Shown here piece after piece: positions 29,165 to 39,489 of a DNA stretch of 64,000 nucleotides; position 1 is the stretch's first letter; each line of letters starts with the position of its first letter. The DNA is taken from positions 70,115,649 through 70,179,648 of the forward strand of contig CP154956.1 in assembly GCA_039621445.1 (NCBI GenBank), in the 5' to 3' direction. Both the position numbers and the translations under genes were made by a program. Below the pieces are notes generated by a model. It saw only the letters and a list, made by a program, of their open reading frames with translations. It did not search any database and had not been told where the DNA came from. Origin of the DNA: Euglena gracilis. Taxonomy: Eukaryota > Euglenida > Euglenophyceae > Euglenales.

Positions 29165-29396
29165 AGGGAAATATAGCAACGATGAGCGGGACGGTGACAA
29201 CCGTTGGGTATCAAATCTTGACCCTAACCCTATTCCTTCTAATAACGTCAGATCTCCCGGTATAAGAATGTTTTTTGAACAAAGATATTTATGAACAAGT
29301 GTAAGAAAAAAAGAAACAAGCAGAATCAAGAACAACGAACCATGCTGACAAACCCCCAAAAAATTGCAACTGAAACTTGAATGCATGTACGTAGGA

Positions 29397-29845
29397 GGAG
29401 GATCGAGATCCTCCTCGAACGTCGTTCGAGGTCGTTCGAGGAGGATCAATATCCTCCTCGAATGTCGTTCGAGGTCATTCGAGGAGGATCAAAATCCTCC
29501 TCGAACGTCGTTCGAGGTCGTTCGAGGAGGATCAAAATCCTCCTCGAACGTCGTTCGAGGTCGTTCGAGGAGGATCAAAATCCTCCTCGAATGTCGTTCG
29601 AGGTCGTTCGAGGAGGATCAAAATCCTCCTCGAATGTCGTTCGAGGTCGTTCGAGGAGGATCAAAATCCTCCTCGAATGTCGTTCGAGGTCGTTCGAGGA
29701 GGATCAAAATCCTCCTCGAATGTCGTTCGAGGTCGTTCGAGGATTTTAAGCCCCCCCCTCGAACGGGGGGGGGGGGGCTTAAAAACGTTCGAGGAGGTTC
29801 GAGCTCGAACGTTCGAGCTCGAACCTCCTCCTACTGTTACCCCCC
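29397..29845. repeat. 43-bp tandem array (8 units) plus element end
   Basis: Units start at 29402, 29445, 29488, 29531, 29574, 29617, 29660 and 29703 with exact 43-base spacing. Each unit holds GAGGAGGATCAAAATCCTCC (a palindrome about a 4-base centre) and GTCGTTCGAGGTCGTTCGAG. The array ends in a C/G-tract hairpin, CTTAAAAACGTTCGAGGAGG, GAGCTCGAACGTTCGAGCTC and CTCCTACTGTTACCCCCC. Dispersed relatives lie at 7113 and 10979, and an end fragment at 27335. Confidence 0.93.
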
Positions 29846-30206
29846 CCCTTAACTCGGCCAGGAGGTGGTTGCCTGTGCTGCTATCCGGAACAGAGGGGTT
29901 GGGAAAGGCTGCAGCACCATTCTTGCCACCACAAGTTCAAGAACTTTGAGAAGTTTGGGTCAAAGATGAACTGAAATGGAATGAAATGGGATGCGGTTTG
30001 AGGTTTAATTTGTCAGCACACAAGTTCCCTGCCGATGACACTCCTGGGCCACGCAAAACTGAACATTTTTTCCTTTCCCTCCGGACTCCTCTGACCTCAC
30101 AGCTGGTATGCCCCCCCCTCCATCTCATTAGTTGTGTCTGTGCAAACCCCGTTAACATCCGAACTCATAAAAGGAGACCAGGCCTCAGTGCTCAAAGGCT
30201 GACAAG

Positions 30207-30518
30207 TCAGCTGTTGGCCTTCTGAGCGGGTACTCTGTGTTTTCTTTTAAGCGGATAACCGCCTACGTCGTCTCTTGGTCCCCACCCAACCCCACCTCTT
30301 TTTTTTTCTGGCTCTTCTTCCTTCGGGGTCGGCAACATGCCTCCGGGGGAGGCAACGGTGGTCTCCACAGTCAGAAGCCGTGTGGGAGGGGGGTAAACCA
30401 GAAGGTTGTCGTTCTCAACCAACGCCGGGTCCTCCCTCTCCCCAAACTTGTTCATTAACAACTTCACGTAATGACCGACTTTTGGAGGTTTCAGCGCGTT
30501 CCCACTTCCCACTCCCAC
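30207..30518 (-). CDS. weak coding candidate inside mosaic block
   Basis: The minus frame contains LKPPKVGHYVKLLMNKFGER followed by EDPALVENDNLLVYPPPTRL, which has normal protein-like composition. Third-position bias is low compared with exons elsewhere in the window, so if real it belongs to a different sequence class, perhaps a decayed mobile-element gene. No family recognised; the frame runs into the GCGGATAACCGC palindrome at 30250. Confidence 0.25.
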   Translation of the reverse strand: MGVGSGNALKPPKVGHYVKLLMNKFGEREDPALVENDNLLVYPPPTRLLTVETTVASPGGMLPTPKEEEPEKKRGGVGWGPRDDVGGYPLKRKHRVPAQKANS

Positions 30519-30633
30519 GTGTCATCCACAAACACGAACTCTTCTCATTCTCAAACCCTTCTGCGCGGGTTTCCGCCCGAAAGATCCCCAGGTCACCTAC
30601 TTCATTCAAATGCCGTGTGTGCTGCATCCCCAC

Positions 30634-30891
30634 CAGGGGTTTTTTTTAAGACCGGGGGGGTCCCCCCCCACCCACCCACCCCCCTGGGGGGGGCCCCCCC
30701 AGGGGGGGGGAGGGGGTCCCGGGGGACCCACAAAAAATGGCCGAAAAATCGCGAAAAGTGCTAAAAATAGAAAAGTATATCCCACCCCCCTCCGGGGGGG
30801 GACCCCCCCGGGGGGGGGAGGGGGTCCGGCGGACCCACCCACCCTACCCCCCCCCTCCCCCCCCCGGGGTCCAAACTTAAAAAAATCCCTG
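30634..30891. mobile_element. hAT-type MITE, 258 bp
   Basis: Left CAGGGGTTTTTTTTAAGACC and inverted right CAGGGATTTTTTTAAGTTTG are flanked by a perfect 8-bp TSD ATCCCCAC (30626-30633 and 30892-30899). Interior: two blocks of C/G tracts around AAAATGGCCGAAAAATCGCG. No coding capacity. Same subfamily as 34364 and 36299. Confidence 0.92.
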
Positions 30892-32005
30892 ATCCCCACC
30901 CCGACACAGCACCATCCACCAAACAAAATAAAAATCCAACACAACATGCCCACCCATCCTTGGCAGCTGTGCATGAAGCTTTCTAATGTTTCATCCATCC
31001 ATGTGCGCGGAGATCCGCCTGCAAACGGTCTTACAAAAACTTCTAAAAAAAGTTGTGTTCTGTTTCCGCACTGCCTCAAACAAAATTTTTGAGCATCTCT
31101 CCGCGGGGGTTGACACGTGGCCCCCCTCCCTCCCTCCCGTGCCTTCCTGCTCCAGCTGTCATCCCGCGCTGCTAAATGATACATCGTGGTGCACAGCCCA
31201 GGAGGAGGGGGATGCTGGGGAGCTTGTAAACCAATCAGGACACCCGGGGCAAGCACACACAGCGCACACCTCGTTGCGGAATCATCACTTCTTTCGGCGG
31301 TACACCGCCTAACCTCATTTTTACCTTTATTCCCAGGCCAGTCCCCTCCATTAGGGCAGCATCTCTTCATCACAAAAACAAATTTTGCGCGGTTTACCGC
31401 CTAAAACATCCCTTCCAGAAATTATAGCATCTTTTGGGCAGTGTTGTCTGTCCACCTCCCCCATCACTGGACCTCGAGACTCACGAAATGTTCAAAAATA
31501 GGCAGGTTGCTTAGGCTGTTGCCTCGACTTCACCTGCAACATCGTGTCACCCCCCCACTCCACAGGGGGGGTCCGGTAGCATCACCAAACAACCAGGGCT
31601 TCAGAGGCCAGGCGTTCTCCGGCTGTTTTCTGTTTTTCAAATTGTCAAGGCATTCCAGGGGGGTGTTTTCCAAAACCACCCTTAAAACAGCTATAAATTT
31701 TCAAAATCGGCATTTTGTCAAAATGCCGAAAATTGACCCAAAACGACCCAACATTTTTTTGCTGGTGTCACCCTCTCAAATTTTTGAGTACAAAACGGTG
31801 GGGTATCGTAAGCGGAAACCCGCGCACCTCAAACACACAGAAATTGGGGGGGAAATGGGCAATTTGCGCCGCCTAAGAAAATACAATGCAAGAAAGGCAA
31901 ACAATGAACAATTTCAGGTCTTTATTGTGCAAAAAAACGTTGGAATCTCACAATCACCCCCGGGATTCAACACAATACCTTTCACCCCCAATACTCAATG
32001 ATCAG

Positions 32006-35000
32006 GCTTCACAGCCACGATTTGCATGGCAGGCTTTCAGGAAACGGCGCCTGGGGTCGGACGCGGGTGCTTTCCTCCATGGGCCAGTGGTCCGGCACGG
32101 ACATGGATAACCCCAGTGTGGATGCCATCGGCGAGGATGGCGCGTCCACGGAGTCCGTGTCCGCCTCACCAGAGGGCCTGCGCACAACCACAGCGGTCCC
32201 ATCGCCCCATTTGGGGTGCTGCATGAGCCCTCTGCGTGTTCCTGAAGCTCACCGGCAACTGTGGCGGAGCAATGCCACGGCTTGATGGAACTCAGGGGTC
32301 CCGAAAAGATGTTCGTTGGGTGTTTGTTGGGTGTGCCGGCAATTAAAGTTGGGTAAATGAACCACAACGCTGCACAGAAGGCAGTTGCTCCTGCCGTCCC
32401 AAAAAAGGCGACCTTCCTACAGGAACTACGAGAGGGGCGAGAGGGGATATGGGTCACGGGACGATGTGCAGTGGGCGGCTCCGGGGCGGAAGGATCGCCC
32501 AGCACGACGAGGACCTCGGGGGTGGGTGGCCGTGGCTCAGGGTCCGGGGCCTGAGCCGGGCCGAGCGGGGCGGAGGTCAGGCTCTGGCTGGCCGTGGCGG
32601 GCACGGCGGGCGGTGGGGGCTCTGCGGCCCCGGGGGTGGGGCCCGCGGCCCCCGCGTTGGTCTTTTCCTTCAGAGCCGACGGGACAGGCATGCACAAGGC
32701 GGGGGCATTCAGGGGACGAAGTCCTGTCCCGCCCCCATTGCCAAGGGCAATACTTCAGAGAATTAAAAGAAAACCTCTGCTATCGCAGCACATTCAATGA
32801 AAAAAAAACAGGGGAAATGGCCAAAAAAATGGCCATATTTTGGCAAAAAAAAACAGGTCGACATCAGGGGAAAAAGTAATTTCTGGGATCCTTGGACCAT
32901 CGCCAAACCAGCCGAAACCTTCCAAAATGAGTCTTTCGACTTTTCAACCTTTGACCCTGTTCGAGTCCCAGTTCGGCCCTGGCCACCCTTGGTCGGCCCT
33001 TGGTTGGGGCAATCCTGAATGGGAAAATGGGAAGAAATGCTGTCTCTTATGGACTGACCTGCCGTGGCCCAACCTTTCACACCAGCAACGAAGAACAGGA
33101 ACGGCCAACTTGAGGTGGCCATGTGCCAGTGACTGAAGTGGCAGAAGTGGCTGAGAAAGAAACCCCTGCGATAGAAATGCATCAGTCGGAGAGCCAAAGG
33201 GGAAACTGTTTCCCTCGGCAGCGAGGAGGCCAACACCAGTGTGCAGCCTGCGCGGGGCGGGACCGGCCCGATACTTCCGCCTCAGCCCCTCCAGGAGGGC
33301 CAGCGACAGGGGGGCAGCCAGCGAATCAAGCACCCCCATCGCCACACGGTCCCCATCCGCACAGGTCACAACGCAGCATCATTCCCGGCGCATGCGAGAG
33401 ACCAGAGCCCCCACCCTGGCCTCCAGTCGGGCCTCATCCTCCGGGGCCACCCCGGCAGCCCCGCCGGGCCCCATCTGCCAGCCCACCGGCAGGCCGTCCT
33501 CCTCCCGCAGGTGATGCGGGGACTGGCCCCCGTCGCCCACCCGCCCCCTCCCCTCATCGGCGGGACCAGCCATGAGAAGGCGGCCCACGGCGAGGGGGGT
33601 GTGGTGTGGTGCGGCAGAGCAAATCTTTGGGACTGGGGGGCACGTCCCATTTTCCCCTGGTGACAGGACAGTTGTGTGGTGGTGGAGTCATGAGCATTTT
33701 TCCCCTTTCCATTCCATTTGATTCTTCCCCACAGCTTCGCTGGAAGAGCAATGCTATTCTCGCATATGTTTTTTTGTCAAATCATCAAAAAAGAAAATTA
33801 ACCAAAGCAAATTTTGGTGCCTTTGAAGACGAAAATTTTAATTTTACCACATACCTGGGAGGAGGTTTAGATTGGAGGGGCATTGTGTACTCGAAACACT
33901 CCTCAGAGGTAAGGGTTTATGGTAGCGTTTGGTTTGTTGCAGGGTTAGAGTTAGGTTTAGGATTAGGGTCAGGCTTAATTCCCTGCTCTTCCCCCAATGC
34001 CACAGATCGCCCAAAGAAATTATTGCACTTTGTGACCCCCCAGGTTGAACCATTTTCTGTCCCTGTGGATCCACACACATTGTCCATTTACCAAACGTAC
34101 TTGTGCTTGGCCTCCCCCCTAAATTGAAATATCTGCCGAACCTTCAGCTCAGAAAACCCCATTTACGTGTGGCTGGTGCTGGCTTGTTCGAGGATTAACA
34201 ACGTGTGCTGTTTGGGGAGTGCTGTTGCATGATGGAAAGCACCTGCCTGGACCTGTGGGGGGGGGGGGCTGAGGACCCCCAACCATGGAGATTGCGCCAG
34301 CGGGGCATGCCACATCAACCCAAACTCTTCCCCTTTGGGAAGAAAGAACAGTGCTCACCTAATCAGGGTTTTTTTTTAAGACCCCCACCCACCCACCCTC
34401 TGGGAGGCCCCCCCCCGGGGGGGTCCTGAGGGACCCACTCAAAAAACGCGAATTCCAAAAATAGCACCTTTTCAAAAATTTCGGCGCCTTCGCCGACGAA
34501 AAATATATCCCACTCCCCCTGGGGGGGCTTGGCCGGACCCACCCACCGGACCCCCCCCCCAGGGATCCACGACTAAAAAAAAAACCCTGCACTTAATACG
34601 TGGAGGAGGGGGAGGAGAGGGGATGGGCCGGACGGCGACCAGGTCTGACGCCACAAGGCAGACTTCAGCGTGCTGATCTCCCGCAGGTACCCCGCGCGCT
34701 CCTTTTGGAGGTGCAGGTCGCGGTGTTCCAGGCGTCCCTCCGCGGTGTCCAGCGTGATGGGCTCGGGACAGCCACTCACCCACCACCCACCACCGCCCAC
34801 CCGCCACAGCCGTCCTGTGGGAACCAAGCCACAATTGCCAGCCAGGTGGACACCAGCCTGCGCCACGCCACACTGCACCGCAACGCACCGCAGCATAATG
34901 CCCCCCGCCCCACCCCACCACAACACCGCATCTCGGCAGCTGATTGGGAAAAAAATTTGAATTCGAACACAGGCAGAAAAGGCGGGGTTGTCAAAATCAG

Positions 35001-35640
35001 GCTTTTGAATCCACTTTGTTCCGCGCGTTCGGCCTCCCGCTTCACCCATGGACGGGGGTTGGAAATGGGGGGGAAAACGAACCACCCCGATGAAGGTACT
35101 CGGCCTGCCGGCCGCCAGCCCTCAGGGAGGAGAGGCTGCCCCGGCCACGGGTCATCCACAGCTCCTGCTCCAGGCGGGCCACGGTGGCAGAGAGGGCCGC
35201 GTTGTCCTGCTCCCGCCGCAGCAGCTCGGCCGTCAGCAGGTGGAGCGTCCCCGCACACTCCACGGGGACAGGCCCCCCACCACGGCATTCACGGCAATTG
35301 TACTCGCGGTTGGGGGGGGGCAAAGTGCCGACGCAGCTTTCTCCCTTAAAAGAAATGTGTCCACAGGTCTGCAGTACAAACCTCCCACAGTTCGGCCATG
35401 GTTGGTGTGTCCACACTCCAGCCACCGGAAGAAATGGGGGTGGTGGGGATGGGCCTCGCTTACTGACACGCCCCAGGGGGGGGTCTGGCCAGATGCGCCG
35501 CCGAGCAGCCACAGCTCCTCCTGCACCTGCGCCACCACGGTCAGGAGGGCGGCCTCCACCCCGGCGCGTGCAACCGCCAGGAAGGCGGCCTCCGGGCGAC
35601 CGGCAGGGCACAGCACGCCGTACCGGCCGAGGGTTCTCGG
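32006..35640 (-). CDS. coiled-coil protein with Pro-rich C-terminal region
   Basis: Minus exons: 35640-35464 (ends TCA|GTAAGC), 35257-35086, 34761-34640, about 33588-33382, about 33340-33190, 32667-32478, 32177-32006. The first three are helical and charged: ALLTVVAQVQEELWLLGGAS, TAELLRREQDNAALSATVAR then LEQELWMTR, and EHRDLHLQKERAGYLREIST. The next exons contain EARLEARVGALVSRMRR and ALLEGLRRKYRAG, then a Pro/Ala-rich stretch (PTPGAAEPPPPAVPATASQS) and an acidic Ser-rich tail (RRPSGEADTDSVDAPSSPMA) ending at TGA 32006. Phase was confirmed only in part, so it could be two genes. A hAT MITE lies in the intron between the third and fourth exons. Likely a structural coiled-coil protein; family unknown. 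Confidence 0.55.
34364..34589. mobile_element. hAT-type MITE, 226 bp
   Basis: Left CAGGGTTTTTTTTTAAGACC and inverted right CAGGGTTTTTTTTTTAGTCG, with 8-bp flanks CACCTAAT (34356-34363) and CACTTAAT (34590-34597), 7 of 8 identical. The interior has C/G tracts around a TTTCGGCGCCTTCGCCGACG palindrome. Confidence 0.85.
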
Positions 35641-36059
35641 CTGGGGGGGCCCCGCCGGCGGCTGTTGCCTCCGTTAGTGCTGCCTTCTGAGGGTCAGTTC
35701 CACAAGCACAGCAGGAAATTCACAGCCTAGTACTGCAAACGACTCGCGCAGTTTCTGAGCCCTTCCCACATGCACGCACCACAGGTGGGAGGAGCCTTTG
35801 GGGTGGTGTGCAGCTTGTGCGAGAACGGCAGCTCCCAGCATTCATGTGCAAGTGACCCCCCCGGGTACCCACACGCCTTTTCAACGCCCACCCATACACC
35901 CATAATCGGCCAAAACTCTTGAAGAAAAATCAAACTGAAGGCCTTCGGGCAGACCTGTCGAGACACCCAACCCCAGGGGGGTGTCCAATGACCCTAACTC
36001 ACCCACCCACTCTCAACACCCCACCCCCTCCAGGTGTTAAGTGCGTCTGTGTTCCCATC

Positions 36060-36169
36060 CCCCGAATGGGCTGGCGGGCAGGTGGTGTGGCATTGGGAGC
36101 GGGGGCTCCAGGGTCCGCCCAGGCCAGGTCCAGGATGCGGTCCGCCTGGTCCAGCAGCCAGGCCTGGAA
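36060..36169 (-). CDS. exon of unidentified protein
   Basis: After TTTCGGCCGCAG the frame reads FQAWLLDQADRILDLAWADP then GAPAPNATPPARQPIRG. Strong G/C third positions, helical first half. It may be an upstream exon of the coiled-coil gene at 32.0-35.6 kb. The 3' border was not found. Confidence 0.5.
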
Positions 36170-36298
36170 CTGCGGCCGAAACCCATCCCCCGCACAGCCG
36201 GAGCCGGGCTGCCTCGGGGGGGGGGGGGTGAGGGGGGGGGTGAGGGACACTGATCGGGAAGAATCGATGATGCATGGCCAGCGTATCGACGCCCGGAA

Positions 36299-36565
36299 CA
36301 GGGGGTTTTTTAAAGACCGGGGGGGGACTGGGGCCCGGGGGGGGGGGGGGTTCCCAGACTGGGGGGCCCACTCTCGTTTCCCCGAAAATGGCCAAAAATC
36401 ACGAAAATGCTAAAAATAGCACCTTTTCAAAAAATTTTCGGCGCCAAAGGCGAAAAGGATATCCCCCGAGGGACCTCCCCCGAGGGACCTGTCCCCCCGG
36501 GGACCCCCTGGGGGGGGGGGGGGGGCTCGGCCGGATCCAGCCACCCTATCCCCCTGGGGGCCCTG
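36299..36565. mobile_element. hAT-type MITE, 267 bp
   Basis: It starts CAGGGGGTTTTTTAAAGACC and ends GGGGGCCCTG, flanked by a perfect 8-bp TSD GCCCGGAA (36291-36298 and 36566-36573). The right TIR is reduced to the terminal few bases. The body matches the elements at 30634 and 34364 (AAAATGGCCAAAAATCACG, then TTTTCGGCGCCAAAGGCG). Confidence 0.85.
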
Positions 36566-36599
36566 GCCCGGAAAGGATCGCTGTGGAAGCGCACCCTCG

Positions 36600-37370
36600 G
36601 TGGGGGCAGAATCACATAAATTGCAACGCAGGCTGATCGTGAAAATTTGTGCACACCAATTGGATAGTCAATGACGACCTCAATCATCCTTTGGATTCGC
36701 CTTCATTCATTACAGCTGCTGGGGATGTTTGCAAACTTTATCAGTATTGGAGATCCCCATTATTCCAGAGCGAGGGTGATCGATGTTGAATCACCAAAAT
36801 TGCGAAGAATTGCGGGATGTATTGAGATCGGGAATGTGCGCATTTCTGCAGGGAGGGGACCGGGAACATTTTTTTTTCAAAAAAAACCTCATATTTTAAT
36901 CATTAACCATCATTAACGTTTTTTTTTAAAAAAATCACAATCTAAAATAAAACAGGACTTTTGTAATTTCGGAAACATACTGATTCCAAATGAATTTGTT
37001 TGACAAAAAAACACAAATGACAAAATTGTGGGAAAAAGGGTTGGTCTTGGGAAAAGGCCTGGTCCAGGAGGCGAAAATGAAATCATTTCTGAAGCAGAAA
37101 GAAACAAAAGACACAAAAAAAAGCTAAGCAAAGAAAAAGCAAAGAGACACTCGCGGCTCAGCGGCTTTCCCTGGCGAACCATTCAATAAATGGCTGAAAC
37201 CCATTGCACCTTCCCTTTCAAGTTCCTACGGACTCAGGGAGGAAAAGGGGAAAATGCACAAAAACTGCAGAAAAATGCGGGAAAGAATTGCAGATAAGAT
37301 TTCCCCCGACCCTTCTCATTCAGCTGAAAAAGCAAAGCAGTGGTGAACCAATTCCAGCCGTAATCAGCAG
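36600..37370. other. AT-rich spacer without gene
   Basis: No coding bias. A/T-rich sequence with tracts of A and T; nothing recognised. Confidence 0.5.
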
Positions 37371-37400
37371 TGGCCGCCACATCGCCCACCGCCTCACCAC

Positions 37401-38045
37401 TCACCCCTGCCATACCGCGCTTTCCAGGGTCGGGGATGTTGAGCCATGGATGGGGGGCCTGGGGGGGAGGCGAGGAACACAATTGGGGACATATTGGGGA
37501 GAGGCAGTGCAAGGTAAGCCCCTGGGGTCGTAGGAACCCGCTGTGCCTTGCAGTTGTTGGGCCGTCTTGGCAGCAGCAGCGGGGTTCAGTCCAATGAGAC
37601 CCGAACAGATCAGAATTTGCTTGCAATGGCTCGATTTGGATGATTTGAACGGGTCTTGTTCTTCGAAAATCGGAACGGCGGGGGACACAACCCCACCTCC
37701 ACGCCCTCCGTCCCTTGGGGAGACACCACACTGGCTGGAGACCTGCGCACTTCGGCAACCCTTTGTGGCAAAATGGGATGCGCGCCACCTTCGGCGCCAG
37801 TTGTGGAACTCTTTGGACCTCCGCTGGGAGGGGGACAGCCACTGCGAGCCACAAGAAGGGAACTGGGTCAAGAGTGGGTTGCCGGGGTTGTTGGGGCTAA
37901 TGGCTGGGCTGGCCGGAGGCGTAACCCCCGGCGCTGCCCCAATGGGAGGCGGAGGGCCTTGGCTGGGGGTGCCACCCAACAGGGTGGCGAATGTCAACAC
38001 CACACATCGGGCCAGTGGCGTGGAGGATGCCCGCGACAGCATCAC
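37401..38045 (-). CDS. possible exon(s) downstream of uS3
   Basis: A 214-codon open minus frame: Pro-rich at first (TPSQGPPPPIGAAPGVTPPA), then mixed (SGLIGLNPAAAAKTAQQLQG). Third-position bias is moderate. It is in the same frame as the uS3 terminal exon, separated by the TGA at 38112 and 66 bases. It could be the first exon of the next gene, an extension of the uS3 transcript, or a chance frame. Confidence 0.35.
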   Translation of the reverse strand: MMLSRASSTPLARCVVLTFATLLGGTPSQGPPPPIGAAPGVTPPASPAISPNNPGNPLLTQFPSCGSQWLSPSQRRSKEFHNWRRRWRASHFATKGCRSAQVSSQCGVSPRDGGRGGGVVSPAVPIFEEQDPFKSSKSSHCKQILICSGLIGLNPAAAAKTAQQLQGTAGSYDPRGLPCTASPQYVPNCVPRLPPRPPIHGSTSPTLESAVWQG

Positions 38046-38111
38046 AATGGCACGGCACGCGTCAGCCGGTACGTACCCTGCGCCGGGGGCGGGGGGCAGG
38101 ACAAACGGGCC

Positions 38112-39456
38112 TCACTTCGGGACGTCCAGCCACAGCCAAACCTTGATGCCGACGATGCCCTGCGTGGTCTGCGCCGTGGTCTGGAACAGGCGGGTTTGAC
38201 CAACCCTGGGGGGGGGGGGGGGGCTCGGAGTGCCCTGGCGTGCCTGGGCAGGCAGGCACTACCGCCCCCTCCAGGGGGGGATTCCGTGCCTGCCTGGTCG
38301 CGGACCAAAAAGTGTCCATAAATGGGTTTTTCTGGGCTTCCGGAGCCGAAGGCACTGGAAGTGCCTTGGCCGAATGGCCAGGAGCTTTTGGCCATGTGTC
38401 CTGCCCCTTCCCCGGGGGTCGGATCTGGGATCCTTGGAGTGCCTGCCCAGGCAGCCCCCCCCCCCCGGGGTGTGGGGTGGGGTCGGCACGGCCCTAAATC
38501 TCAGCCTGGTCTGGAAGTAGTCCACGTACCGGTCTGGCTGGAAGGCGGGCACTTGGCCGTGGATGACGGACCGGGAGTTCTCCTTCCGCCCGAACGGCGA
38601 CGTGTGGAACCGCCCCTTCAGGAACACCTGCGAAACGTCCAAGCCGCCTCTCAATTCGGTTTTCAACCCAATGCTGGGTTTGAACAACCACTGCAGCTTT
38701 GCCAGGTGAGAGGACAGAGGGGCAGATGGACCCGTGTACGGGATGAAAAGACGCTTGACGATCCCGCACTGTCACAACGGGGTGGTATGGAACTGCTGGG
38801 CATCCCACCAGGTTACTTCTTAAGGGAGCCTGGGTGCCCCCCCACCCACCCAGCCTGGCGCCAACCCCCCCCCCCCAGGGGGGCGCGGACTGTCTAACGT
38901 CTAAAGCCATATCCCAAAAAAAACCCAAACCCGGGCCTCCGGCTCAGGTCCCCCGCTGGGGGGTGGGGTCCGGGCCCCGGACCCCCCCCCCCCCGGGGAT
39001 CTTCTAACATACAAAGAAGCGTGCTTAGGCTAAGGGTCAGATGCCGGCTGGCAAGGCAAGAGCCACACCAGCCGGCAGATCCCCTCTGGATGGAGGCTGC
39101 AGCGCGTACTTTGGGTGAAACTGACTCCCTCCCGCGGGCAGCACACCCGCCACGCCCGCACAACGTAGTGGCCCGTCTCGTCAAAGTGCCGCACAGGCCG
39201 GACCCAGTTGCCGTGGCCCAGCTGCGACTCAAGCACCCGGATGCACTGGGACAGCGGCAAATTCTCCTGAAAGGGGGGGGAGGAACTTCCAGCTACCTGC
39301 CCACCCATCCACCCACCCATATACGCACACAGGCACGCATGCACACACGCACACACACACACACACACACAACACAACACAACACACACACACACACACG
39401 CACACACACCAACACACACACACACAACACAACACACACACACACAACACAACACA

Positions 39457-39489
<33 letters not shown>

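Larger units (their letters stand above)
26600..31950. other. mosaic repeat block with distinct composition
   Basis: Base composition changes here: plus-strand C-rich, moderate GC, without the GC-rich exon patches seen elsewhere. It contains at least nine 12-base palindromes of type GCGG-N4-CCGC (listed under findings), a large direct duplication (27362-29075), a 43-bp tandem array (29397-29845) and a hAT MITE (30634-30891). Only one frame (30207-30518) looks at all coding. It may be a decayed large mobile element later invaded by smaller ones. Confidence 0.45.

Noticed and set aside
29397-29745. CRISPR-like array
   Set aside because: The 43-base units are contiguous with no variable spacers; it is a tandem satellite.
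30606-31373. 256-codon minus frame with Cys-containing segment
   Set aside because: It runs straight through the hAT MITE at 30634-30891 and lacks codon bias outside it.
33940-33980. TTAGGG-like run as a true telomere
   Set aside because: Only a few degenerate units, interstitial and in or near introns.
38808-39010. Another hAT MITE (GTTACTTCTTAAGGGAGC ... ATCTTCTAAC)
   Set aside because: The ends do not form convincing inverted repeats and no 8-bp TSD flanks them.
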